Shown here: positions 6,725 to 13,675 of the stretch, in pieces
How the letters are laid out: every line of letters starts with the position of its first letter
How positions within the stretch are numbered: the stretch's first letter is position 1
Assembly (NCBI GenBank): GCA_034428435.1
Contig: DAOUHY010000226.1
Span: 1 to 13,675 of the forward strand
Source: Bin5 sp034428435
GTDB lineage: Bacteria; Chloroflexota; Anaerolineae; Caldilineales; Caldilineaceae
Length of the DNA stretch: 13,675 nucleotides
Reading direction: 5' to 3'
Notes under the pieces: generated by a model
Seen by the model: the letters and a program-made list of their open reading frames with translations, nothing else
Databases searched by the model: none
Told to the model about the DNA's origin: nothing
Made by a program: the position numbers and the translations under genes

Positions 6725-6754
6725 CGCGAAGGCACGCGAAGGGGCGCGAAGAAC
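6725..6754. repeat. Three tandem 10-bp repeats (CGCGAAGGNN)
   Basis: CGCGAAGGCA, CGCGAAGGGG and CGCGAAGAAC follow each other with an exact 10-base period in the gap between purM and the enoyl-CoA hydratase gene, 40-70 bases before the latter's start. The period is close to one helical turn. It resembles in style the GCGCCAAG repeat before moaB, but differs in sequence. Confidence 0.6.
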
Positions 6755-6805
6755 ACCTTTCATTCCGCGGAGGGGATTGGGGGCGTCAGGTGGGAGGATA
6801 GCACA

Positions 6806-7885
6806 TTAGTCTACGAAGATGATATCTGGGTCGGGCTGGTTGCTGGCGTTCAAGGCACCGATGGGGATGGCATCGGGCAGTGCGGTCATGACGCGACTCG
6901 CCTGATCGGCGGCGATGACAGCCACCATGCCGATTCCCATGTTGAATACCCGGTAGGATTCTTCCCGTTCCATCCCACTCCATTCGAGCAGTTTGCGAAA
7001 AATCAGAGGGACCTCCCAGCTGCGGCGGTCTATGCGGGCGCGCAGGCCGGATGGGAAAACGCGAGGGATGTTGTCTTCAAGGCCGCCGCCGGTGATGTGG
7101 GCCAGGCCCTTGATAGCGATCCCGGCTGCTTCCAGTTTCAAGAGAGGGGGCAGATATGAGCGATGCGGGGCGAGAACGGCATCGATCAGCGGGACGCCGT
7201 CTTCCAGCGTCTGATGCAAGTCGCGGTTGGCGAGGAGGCGACGGATGAGGGAGTAGCCGTTGGTGTGGGGGCCGCTGCTGGGCAGGCCGTAGAGCAGGTC
7301 GCCGGGTTGCATTTGGTGGGGGCGGGGCAGGAGGGCGTCCTGGTCGACCAGGCCGATGATGGTACCGGCGACGTCGCAGGAGCCGGGTGTATAGACGCCG
7401 GGCATTTCGGCGGTTTCGCCGCCGAGGAGGGCGCAGCCGGCGGCGCGGCAGGCTTCGGCAATGCCGAGGACGACGGCGGCGACGTTTTCGGGCACGAGTT
7501 TGTCGGCGGCGATATAGTCGAGGAAGAAGAGGGGGCGGGCACCCTGTACGAGGATGTCGTTGAGGCAGTGGTTGACGATGTCGAGGCCGATGCCCTGCCA
7601 ACGGCCGTGCTGGGCAGCGAGCTTGACTTTGGTGCCGACGCCGTCGGTGGAGGCGACTAGCAGGGGTTGGGCGGGCAGGGCGGTGAGGGCGAAGAGGCCG
7701 CCGAAGCTGCCGACGTCGGCGCGGACGTCGGGGGTGAAGGTTGAGCGCACGGCTGACTTCATGAGGTCGACGGCGCGGTTGCCGGCGTCTATGTCGACGC
7801 CGGCGGCGGCGTAGAGGCTGGAGGTTTGAGACCCGAGGTGAACCGCGCTAGGCGGTGGATTTGCACTTTGGTTGGAATCTGACAT
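6806..7885 (-). CDS. purM: Phosphoribosylformylglycinamidine cyclo-ligase (AIR synthetase)
   Basis: This 359-residue enzyme closes the imidazole ring: it turns formylglycinamidine ribonucleotide into aminoimidazole ribonucleotide with ATP, the fifth step of purine synthesis, in the cytosol. Diagnostic segments appear in order: YAAAGVDIDAGN (25-36), STDGVGTK (79-86) of the nucleotide-binding region, GGETAEMPG (155-163), SSGPHTNGYSL (203-213; the family more often has LHSNG here), ITGGGLEDNIPR (264-275) and NMGIGM (315-320). Length is close to the usual 340-350 with a short polar N-terminal extension before the conserved core. No clear ribosome binding site precedes the ATG, but no other Met lies before the conserved core. 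The gene is not in a purine operon here: upstream is a DUF433 gene (94 bases away, with a terminator-like hairpin between) and downstream an enoyl-CoA hydratase. Confidence 0.96.
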   Translation of the reverse strand: MSDSNQSANPPPSAVHLGSQTSSLYAAAGVDIDAGNRAVDLMKSAVRSTFTPDVRADVGSFGGLFALTALPAQPLLVASTDGVGTKVKLAAQHGRWQGIGLDIVNHCLNDILVQGARPLFFLDYIAADKLVPENVAAVVLGIAEACRAAGCALLGGETAEMPGVYTPGSCDVAGTIIGLVDQDALLPRPHQMQPGDLLYGLPSSGPHTNGYSLIRRLLANRDLHQTLEDGVPLIDAVLAPHRSYLPPLLKLEAAGIAIKGLAHITGGGLEDNIPRVFPSGLRARIDRRSWEVPLIFRKLLEWSGMEREESYRVFNMGIGMVAVIAADQASRVMTALPDAIPIGALNASNQPDPDIIFVD

Positions 7886-7951
7886 GGCGGCTCGCTAAGG
7901 GATAGAGGAAAGTGGGGACCGAGTCGAAGCACTTACCTGACAACCAGGAAA

Positions 7952-7971
7952 GCCTTCATTCGGGTGAAGGC
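7952..7971 (-). terminator. Candidate intrinsic terminator after the DUF433 gene
   Basis: GCCTTCA (7952-7958) and TGAAGGC (7965-7971) form a perfect 7-bp stem with a 6-base loop. On the minus strand it begins 8 bases after the DUF433 stop codon and is followed by TTTCCTGGTT, a short and imperfect T-tract. This would separate DUF433 from purM. Confidence 0.45.
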
Positions 7972-7979
7972 AGGACTTT

Positions 7980-8237
7980 CTATGCAGTCTCGTTTTCGGT
8001 TATCTGTTGCTCAATTTCATCTCTGTTGGAACGGTAGTAGGCCCAGGCATTGGTCAGATCCTCAGCGCGCAATCGAGGATATGCTTTGCGTAATTCCGCT
8101 TCGGTACTTCCCAGTCGTCGGGCCTGCACCAGGAGCCATACTGGAATGCGAGTTCCCGCGATGCACGGGTCTCCTCCCATCACGCCCGGCCTGCGTTCGA
8201 TTCCAGGGGAGGATCCTGTTTTGTCCTGAGTTTCCAT
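7980..8237 (-). CDS. DUF433 family protein (antitoxin-like, orphan)
   Basis: An 85-residue protein matching the DUF433 family: a short lead-in, then RRPGVMGGDPCIAGTRIPVW (about residues 15-34), the family's hallmark, followed by LVQARRLGSTEAEL, AYPRLRAEDL and AWAYYRSNRDEIEQ. DUF433 proteins carry a helix-turn-helix-like fold and many are encoded next to a DUF5615 (PIN-like/Mut7-C) toxin, so they are considered antitoxins. Here no such partner is present: the 94 bases downstream hold only a terminator-like hairpin before purM, and the 469 bases upstream have no gene. No Shine-Dalgarno precedes the ATG; TAATAT ends 6 bases before it and could be a -10 box of a leaderless transcript, though its -35 is poor. 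The function is therefore uncertain; a DNA-binding regulator or relic antitoxin are both possible. Confidence 0.82.
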   Translation of the reverse strand: METQDKTGSSPGIERRPGVMGGDPCIAGTRIPVWLLVQARRLGSTEAELRKAYPRLRAEDLTNAWAYYRSNRDEIEQQITENETA

Positions 8238-8516
8238 GGATGTATATTAACCGATTCTGAAGCCGTCAGGTTGGATATCGGTACTCGCAGTTTTGCAGGA
8301 TTCGTATGTGACATACATTCTGGCCATTGCGAAGACTGCATTTGGGATTCGGTGTAATCATATCAGAGTACGGGGTGATCGTCGTACTCGAAAACGTAGC
8401 GGGGTTCGGTCCGGTATGTTGGAGAGTTCTCGTACATCTCGCTGGTAGGTTACAGGGTTGCGCAGGCTGGCGGAATGGGTGGCATTAAGAATGGAATGAG
8501 CGCAGGTCGCGCCTGC

Positions 8517-8554
8517 CGCCGGAATGGAGGGCTGCTCTCGACGCTTTTCCGGCG
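8517..8554. repeat. 8-bp perfect inverted repeat
   Basis: CGCCGGAA (8517-8524) and TTCCGGCG (8547-8554) are perfect inverted copies around a 22-base loop. Just before it, GCAGG (8503-8507) and CCTGC (8513-8517... overlapping by one base) make a second small hairpin. No T-run follows on either strand. It looks like part of a dispersed intergenic element rather than a terminator. Confidence 0.45.
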
Positions 8555-8574
8555 TGACGGTCATTCAAGGGCGA

Positions 8575-8681
8575 GGGCACCCACAAGGGGTGCTCCTACG
8601 GGGGAATGCGGGGCGGCGCGGTTTGGCGGGCGGAACTGGGCACACACGAGGGGTGCCCTTACGGGGGGTTGCGGGGGGCGC
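8575..8681. repeat. Two imperfect copies of a ~44-bp palindromic intergenic repeat
   Basis: Copy 1 (8575-8619) and copy 2 (8638-8681) share the order GGGCAC-mCACrAGGGGTGC-yyyTACGGGGG followed by a G-rich tail ending in GGCGC. Each contains an internal palindrome in which GGGCAC pairs with the GTGCYC that follows. Spacing between copy starts is 63 bases. Short palindromes reading GGCACCCCTTGTGGGTGCC on the other strand are, from memory, frequent in intergenic DNA of several environmental phyla including Chloroflexota; not verified here. Confidence 0.6.
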
Positions 8682-8697
8682 GGGGGGCGCGGGGAGC
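8663..8697 (+). repeat. G-rich tract: 9-bp tandem repeats and G-quadruplex motif
   Basis: G runs of 6, 6, 6 and 4 (8663-8668, 8673-8678, 8682-8687, 8691-8694) are separated by 4, 3 and 3 bases, fitting the usual pattern for a G-quadruplex. The last 27 bases are three tandem 9-mers: GCGGGGGGC twice (8671-8679, 8680-8688) and GCGGGGAGC (8689-8697). The tract lies 10 bases beyond the stop codon of the last exporter gene, with the G-rich strand as the template strand of that operon. Confidence 0.6.
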
Positions 8698-8706
8698 TTT
8701 GGGCGG

Positions 8707-9978
8707 TTACTCGTACTTGAAGCTGCGAATGCCGATGGCAAAGAGGACGACGGCGGCGGCGAGGAGGACTGCGATTTCCGGGAGGACGTCGGGGAAGCCG
8801 CCGTTGTACCAGATGAGATCCTGGAAGGCGTCCATGGCCCAGGCGACGGGGGATAGGTGGCCGATGGTCTGCATGAATTGGGGGACGATTTCGAGCGGCC
8901 ACCAGGCGCCGCCCAAGGGGGCGAGCGACAGGGATAGGAGGAGGACAAGGCCACTGGCCTGACCTTCGCTCTTGATCCAGGGGGCGAGGGCGAAGGTGAG
9001 GGCGGTGATGCAGAGGACGAAGGCGGCCATGACGGCGAGAAAGGCAAACGGGCTGCTGCCGAATTCCATGCCGACAGCGGCGCCGACGGCGAAAACGATC
9101 GCATACTGAATCATGCCGAGCGTGAAGTAGACGCCGATCTTGGCGCCGAGGATCTGTGCGCGGGAGAGAGGCAGGGCTATCAGTCGCTGAAGCGTCCACT
9201 GGCGGCGCTCGCGCAGAAGGACGGCCATGCCGCCGAGGACTGTGAACATGACGTACAGGGACCCCATGCCCGGCGCAGACTGGTTGAAGCCGTTATCGAT
9301 GACGCTGGTGCTGTCACCGTCTGAATCGGCGACGCGGAAGCTGACCGGGGACGGTCGGTCCGTCAGCAGCTGTTGCGAGCGAGAATAGAGGGCGCGCAGG
9401 AAGCTGTCGCGCGCGGCTCCTTCGATTGGAGGCAGTTGTGCGGCAGAGGTCAGGTTGTCCAGCAGGGCGCCGGCCACGCCGGGTATCATGGAGGCAGTGC
9501 TGGCGCGCTGGAGGACGGCGTTGAGGCTTTGCAGTACGGGGTCCGGCTGCATTGGATCGGACAGGGAATAGAAGTCGACGGCAGTTCTTTCGAAGTTCTC
9601 CAAGGCGTCGGCGTAGCCGGAGGGTATGACTATCAGAGCACTGGTCCGGCCGGACCGTGCGCGTTCAATGGCGCGCTCCAGCTGCAGAGGTTCCTCGCCC
9701 AGCCTGCAGAAGTCTTCTTCGTCGTTGTCGAGCGGGCAGAGTACGAGGGCGTCGTTGGCGGCGCTGAGGTCCTCGATCATTTGGGCGGACATAGCGCTCC
9801 GGTCAAGATCGATCAGGTCGACCCGCAGCCGGGTCGGACCGCCGCCGCCGATTTGGCCGATACTCCAACCGACTACAAGCGTGAGGAGTACGGGGATGAC
9901 GAGCAGGCCGGGAAGGTTGCCCCGTTGCGAGAAGAAGATTTTCAGATCGTTGAGGATGATGGTCAGGATTGATCGCAT
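8707..9978 (-). CDS. ABC-2 type exporter permease (423 residues)
   Basis: Membrane subunit of an ABC exporter of the ABC-2 (ABC2_membrane_3-like, NatB/YhgE-style) type. A cytoplasmic N-terminal helix (MRSILTIILNDLKIFF) and one membrane helix (about 24-43) are followed by an extracytoplasmic domain of roughly 190 residues (about 45-235) with Cys81 and Cys91, then a C-terminal block of five or six membrane helices (about 238-417). LRERRQWTLQRLIALPLSRAQ (255-273 region) is the cytoplasmic coupling loop typical of this family, and LGGAWWPLEIVP (355-366) is the usual Gly/Pro segment before the last helices. The same coupling motif occurs in the upstream permease, so the two probably form a heterodimer driven by the ATPase encoded first. 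It is the last gene of the operon, 63 bases after its neighbour. No clear ribosome binding site. Substrate unknown (drug, lipid or peptide). Confidence 0.9.
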   Translation of the reverse strand: MRSILTIILNDLKIFFSQRGNLPGLLVIPVLLTLVVGWSIGQIGGGGPTRLRVDLIDLDRSAMSAQMIEDLSAANDALVLCPLDNDEEDFCRLGEEPLQLERAIERARSGRTSALIVIPSGYADALENFERTAVDFYSLSDPMQPDPVLQSLNAVLQRASTASMIPGVAGALLDNLTSAAQLPPIEGAARDSFLRALYSRSQQLLTDRPSPVSFRVADSDGDSTSVIDNGFNQSAPGMGSLYVMFTVLGGMAVLLRERRQWTLQRLIALPLSRAQILGAKIGVYFTLGMIQYAIVFAVGAAVGMEFGSSPFAFLAVMAAFVLCITALTFALAPWIKSEGQASGLVLLLSLSLAPLGGAWWPLEIVPQFMQTIGHLSPVAWAMDAFQDLIWYNGGFPDVLPEIAVLLAAAVVLFAIGIRSFKYE

Positions 9979-10041
9979 TGCATAAGGCTGTCAGATGCGT
10001 AGTTTTGCGGCGTTGGCGTCATTCGTGCGTTGTGCAGGGGG

Positions 10042-11604
10042 TCACAGGTCCAGGCGGCGCTTGAAGAGCCACGCTCCCAGCAGGAAAAGCAGGATGCCCT
10101 GACCGAAGAGCACAAGCAGGTTGAGTGCGAAGCCGGTCTGGGCATTGGCCAGTTGCGTGAATGCGTCCACGCCCCAGTAGATGAGAGAGAATCTGGCGGC
10201 CTGGTCGGGCAGGGCGAAGCCGAATGCGCCTCCCAATACGGCCAGAGAGATGTTTATCATCGGTCCGAAGAGGTTGACCTGCTCGGGCGTCCTTGCCAGA
10301 CCGACGACAAAGACACCCAGGCCGGTTACACAGAGTGACAGAGCCAGGGTCACAACGAGGATGGCGGCAATGTTTGTCCCCCAGATGAGCGTTGGCTGAC
10401 CGATGACAAGGGAGGCAATCAGGGTCAATGCGGCCAGGAGAATCAGGATCTGGAGGAAGACGATGACAAGGTTTCCCAGCAACTTACCTACAAGCAGGAA
10501 AATGCGGGGGGTAGGCGAGACGATCATACGTTGGAGCGTCCAGTTTCTGCGCTCCTGGTAGATGGACTGGATGCCGAAGACGCCGGTGAAGAGGGCGAAA
10601 AAGACAGCTTGCGATGCGCCGGTGGGGACGATTATGCGGGAGAAGGGAGGGGCTTCCTGGATGGCCTCCAGCGGTTGTTGGGCGGAGTCGATGTTGTTGG
10701 CGCCGGGTGTGATCAGGCATCCGAGAGGTGCGAGAGCGGCGGCATCCAAGTTTTGCAGGTCGGTTGAGAGCGCGGACAGGTCAACCGCGCTAAGATCGAT
10801 TTCGCCGCGTACGATGCCGTCTACCAGGGCTTCTACAGATGTTTCCAGAGTCGCCCCAAGCGCGACGCCGACGCGCACAAACTGGTTGACTATCCCGACA
10901 ACGACGCTGTGGACGATACTTGCAGAGATGGGCAGGGCGCCGCTGGCGTAAACCTCAACAGTTCCTTCTTCACCGGCAGCCTGGACCCGGGGTATGAAAC
11001 CGGCGTCGAAGGCAAACGGGGGCATCACATGGCTGCTGAAGCCTGGCGGGATGATGACGGCGGCGGCGAATTCTCCGCTGTCGACGGCGGCGCGCGCCTG
11101 TTCGGCAGTGTCCATCGCCGTTGCATCGAGCAGATCGTCCAAGGACCCGAGCGGGGCAGCAGCGGCTGTGCCGGCGCTCTCGGATTGGTCAAGCAGGCTG
11201 CATTCCAGCTCGGACAGGTCGAATCCCTGGGTCGCGGTTGTGCCGGGGCTTTCGACCGGTTGCGAAAGCAGGATGGCGGTCAGTTGATCGCCGAAGTTGA
11301 GCGCGGCGCCATCGGGCAAGGGGGGGAGGAGCGCGGCCGGGTCGGTGGGACCGGCCCCCAGGTTTGGAAACTGATCGGGTAGATTGAGCGTCTCCTGCAG
11401 GTCGACGCCTTCATCCAGATTGACTACGGCTACTGTGATGTCGGCGAAGTCGGGGAGCCCGGAGTCGCCGTCGCCGCCGCCGCCGAAGGCCATGCCGATA
11501 ATGGTAGAAAGCACGAGCGGCGTCGCGAACATGAGGAGGATCAGGTTGCGATCGCGAAAGGTTACGTACAGTTCTTTGAAGGCAACAGCGAGAATCTTGC
11601 GCAT
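10042..11604 (-). CDS. ABC-2 type exporter permease (520 residues)
   Basis: Second membrane subunit of the exporter. MRKILAVAFKELYVTFRDRN leads into one helix (about 20-40), then a very large extracytoplasmic domain (about 41-325) rich in Asp, Glu, Ala and Pro with Cys135 and Cys296, then five or six helices (about 328-511) and a basic tail ending FKRRLDL. YQERRNWTLQRMIVSPTPR (349-367) is the coupling loop, closely parallel to that of the downstream permease; LGGAFGFALP (457-466) is the matching Gly/Pro segment. The extracytoplasmic insert is about 100 residues longer than in the partner, so the two halves are clearly diverged. It starts 90 bases after the ATPase stop codon and is transcribed with it. 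No clear ribosome binding site is visible before the ATG. What it exports cannot be inferred. Confidence 0.9.
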   Translation of the reverse strand: MRKILAVAFKELYVTFRDRNLILLMFATPLVLSTIIGMAFGGGGDGDSGLPDFADITVAVVNLDEGVDLQETLNLPDQFPNLGAGPTDPAALLPPLPDGAALNFGDQLTAILLSQPVESPGTTATQGFDLSELECSLLDQSESAGTAAAAPLGSLDDLLDATAMDTAEQARAAVDSGEFAAAVIIPPGFSSHVMPPFAFDAGFIPRVQAAGEEGTVEVYASGALPISASIVHSVVVGIVNQFVRVGVALGATLETSVEALVDGIVRGEIDLSAVDLSALSTDLQNLDAAALAPLGCLITPGANNIDSAQQPLEAIQEAPPFSRIIVPTGASQAVFFALFTGVFGIQSIYQERRNWTLQRMIVSPTPRIFLLVGKLLGNLVIVFLQILILLAALTLIASLVIGQPTLIWGTNIAAILVVTLALSLCVTGLGVFVVGLARTPEQVNLFGPMINISLAVLGGAFGFALPDQAARFSLIYWGVDAFTQLANAQTGFALNLLVLFGQGILLFLLGAWLFKRRLDL

Positions 11605-11694
11605 CTATCAAGGCGGTCTGCGGGGGAAGGGTGGGCGATGGTTGCGGGCGGCGGCGCGGTCGTCACGCCGGTAGGCGGACTTTGGCGGGGGCGG

Positions 11695-12699
<1,005 letters not shown>

Positions 12700-12782
12700 A
12701 GCATCGCCTCATGAGTACATACGGCTGAAGGCGGGAAGAGTTTCAGCGGGGTAAGCAGTTCAGAAGCCGGGAGCGTCAAGGG

Positions 12783-12812
12783 AGTATAACATGCGGGGGA
12801 AATTGCTGTGGA
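12783..12812 (-). promoter_or_regulatory. Extended -10 promoter for the ABC exporter operon
   Basis: On the minus strand, TCCACA (complement of 12807-12812) and TATACT (complement of 12783-12788) are separated by 18 bases, and TGT directly before the -10 gives the extended -10 element. Transcription would begin near 12776, leaving a leader of about 77 bases before the ATPase start. Confidence 0.5.
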
Positions 12813-12815
12813 GTT

Positions 12816-12835
12816 TGTACCTCTGTTGGGGTACA
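12816..12835. promoter_or_regulatory. Inverted repeat abutting the exporter promoter, possible operator
   Basis: TGTACC (12816-12821) and GGTACA (12830-12835) are perfect inverted copies with an 8-base spacer. The repeat sits 3 bases upstream of the proposed -35 box of the exporter operon, where a TetR-, PadR- or MerR-type regulator of a drug-type exporter could bind. No regulator gene is encoded nearby. Confidence 0.4.
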
Positions 12836-13085
12836 TCCCAATTCCGGGGTGGGAACAGTCTGGCCGGGAATCAGTGGCAGCGGTGGCTGGCGTTGTTTGC
12901 CGTCTTTGGGCGAGACGCCGTGCAGGCGCCTGGCCCGGCCGTCCGGTGGCGTCCGTCGGTTGGGTCGGGTGCGAGGGCAGGCACGTAAGGGGATCTGATG
13001 GGACTGGCGGGACGTGGTCGGGCTGGACACCTTCGATTAGGCACCTGTTACGAATACCGACACCCGGTTGATGAGGCATGTTGTT

Positions 13086-13116
13086 GGGGGGGGGCGTTGC
13101 GGGGGCGGAGCCCCGC
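13086..13116. repeat. Nine-G run plus GC-rich hairpin
   Basis: Nine consecutive G (13086-13094) are followed by the hairpin GCGGGG (13099-13104), loop GCGGAG, CCCCGC (13111-13116). There is no T-run, so it is not an ordinary terminator. It resembles small dispersed palindromic elements and shares the G-rich character of the tract at 8663-8697. Confidence 0.45.
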
Positions 13117-13264
13117 ACAAGGGAGGGCTGACTAGGCCCGACCGCCCAAAGGCGAGGAGAGAGGAGTGAGAGGACGGCGCAGGCCTCAGGGACTGACGGG
13201 AAATGGACTGTGCGGGGCGGGTGCGGAGGGAGTAGGAGCAAGGCGAAATGTGCGCGGCTATTTT

Positions 13265-13293
13265 TTGCTTACTGGTGGGAAGGGAAGTACAAT
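13265..13293 (+). promoter_or_regulatory. Probable promoter of threonine synthase
   Basis: TTGCTT (13265-13270) and TACAAT (13288-13293) are separated by 17 bases in the right direction. Transcription would start near 13300, giving a leader of about 109 bases. The leader opens with a hairpin: GGCAG (13300-13304) with CTGCC (13322-13326) and CGGC (13306-13309) with GCCG (13318-13321). Confidence 0.5.
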
Positions 13294-13408
13294 TGTGCAG
13301 GCAGTCGGCTCCCCTTTGCCGCTGCCTCTTTCCATATGTCGATAAGTGACAGCGCATGATGTTCTCCAAGCTTGCGTCGGACGGCATCCACCTACCGGAC
13401 ATGAAGAG

Positions 13409-13675
13409 ATGACAGTTACCTGTTCGACACTCACACATCTTTCGTGCGGTCGATGTGGTGAGACGTACGATGCAGACCAGCTGATGAATCTGTGCCCGGC
13501 CTGCGGGAAGCCGCTGCTGGCGCGTTACGATCTTGGGCAGGCGGCTAAGACGCTGACGCGCGAATCTTTGCGGGAGCGTGAGTCTACGCTGTGGCGATAT
13601 GAAGAGGTGCTCCCCATTCGGACGCGGTCGGCGCAGCTCAAGTTGGGGGAAGGGTGGACGCCGCTGGTGTGCGCG
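13409..13675 (+). CDS. thrC: Threonine synthase, N-terminal part (runs off the window)
   Basis: The first 89 codons of a gene cut by the window edge. The protein starts with a zinc-ribbon-like motif: SCGRCGETYDA (Cys13, Cys16) and LCPACGKPLLARYDL (Cys29, Cys32), then STLWRYEEVLPI and LGEGWTPL. That order is the hallmark of the threonine synthase subgroup with an N-terminal zinc ribbon, a PLP enzyme that makes threonine from O-phosphohomoserine in the cytosol. The PLP lysine lies beyond the window, so activity cannot be checked. Related PLP enzymes share the LGEGWTPL segment (threonine synthase-like proteins, diaminopropionate ammonia-lyase), so the assignment is strong but not certain. The frame is open from a GTG at 13346, but the ATG at 13409 sits just before the conserved part. 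No strong ribosome binding site precedes it. Confidence 0.85.
   Translation, partial: MTVTCSTLTHLSCGRCGETYDADQLMNLCPACGKPLLARYDLGQAAKTLTRESLRERESTLWRYEEVLPIRTRSAQLKLGEGWTPLVCA

Larger units (their letters stand above)
8238..8706. other. Repeat-rich gene-free spacer behind the ABC exporter operon
   Basis: These 469 bases lie between the end of the exporter operon and the DUF433 gene. Short open frames exist on both strands (for example 8358-8564 minus) but none shows a domain. The left part (8238-8500) is of ordinary composition with nothing recognisable. The right part (8501-8697) is packed with palindromes, paired repeats and a G-rich tract, described separately. Confidence 0.6.
12700..13408. 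other. Spacer between the divergent exporter operon and threonine synthase
   Basis: These 709 bases hold the exporter promoter on one side and the probable threonine synthase promoter on the other. A 185-codon minus-strand frame (12684-13241) runs into the ATPase start in another frame and is low-complexity (Pro, Thr, Ser, Arg), so I reject it as a gene. The middle (12850-13080) shows nothing recognisable. Around 13086-13116 there is a run of nine G and a GC-rich hairpin. Confidence 0.6.

Noticed and set aside
7163..7660. 165-codon plus-strand frame opposite purM
   Set aside because: Gly/Ala/Glu/Asp-rich antisense shadow of a clear purM gene, caused by high GC at third positions.
8571..8697. 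CRISPR array
   Set aside because: Only two imperfect, palindromic, GC-rich copies with an 18-base gap; no spacers of regular length and no cas genes.
8561..9199. 212-codon minus-strand frame overlapping the 423-residue permease
   Set aside because: Arg/Pro-rich out-of-frame shadow that also crosses the repeat region.

Overview
The window looks like a piece of a moderately GC-rich chromosome from an uncultured bacterium, most likely a member of the Chloroflexota (Anaerolineae or Caldilineae relatives). This is inferred from the mix of genes: a Tat-exported lipoprotein sugar-binding protein, a Thr/Pro/Glu-linker lipoprotein with a glycoside-hydrolase-like barrel, DrrA/NatA-type ABC exporters, a DUF433 protein, and small GC-rich intergenic palindromes. 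No rRNA or marker gene settles it. I see no phage, transposase, integrase, CRISPR array or replication origin.

Layout. (1) 1-1413, minus strand: solute-binding lipoprotein of a sugar ABC importer, directly followed by what looks like the first 14 codons of the next importer gene. A 24-bp near-palindrome about 50 bases upstream of its start is a likely operator. (2) 1414-2064: gene-free spacer with hairpins and a GCGCCAAG repeat. (3) 2065-2586, plus: MoaB/Mog-type molybdopterin protein. (4) 2587-2939: spacer with a long hairpin. (5) 2940-4346, plus: secreted lipoprotein with a clan-A glycoside hydrolase-like domain. (6) 4371-4589, minus: small one-pass membrane protein. (7) 4771-4844, plus: tRNA-Val(CAC) with a good promoter. 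(8) 5035-5841, plus: six-helix voltage-gated-type potassium channel. (9) 5903-8237, minus: enoyl-CoA hydratase, PurM and a small DUF433 protein. (10) 8238-8706: repeat-rich spacer with paired palindromes and a G-quadruplex-like tract. (11) 8707-12699, minus: a three-gene ABC-2 exporter operon (ATPase, then two different permeases). (12) 12700-13408: spacer holding a likely promoter for the exporter and one for the next gene. (13) 13409-end, plus: N-terminus of threonine synthase.

The genes fall into separate functional units (sugar uptake, cofactor synthesis, glycan processing, ion conductance, fatty acid/CoA metabolism, purine synthesis, export, threonine synthesis), so most of the window is ordinary housekeeping and transport. 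The sugar importer and the glycoside hydrolase-like lipoprotein could both serve carbohydrate use, but they are 1.5 kb apart on opposite strands. I found no convincing new multi-gene system. The more unusual signals are in the spacers: the importer palindrome, the 48-base hairpin before the lipoprotein, the repeat and G-rich tract behind the exporter operon, and overlapping divergent promoter-like elements near the tRNA.
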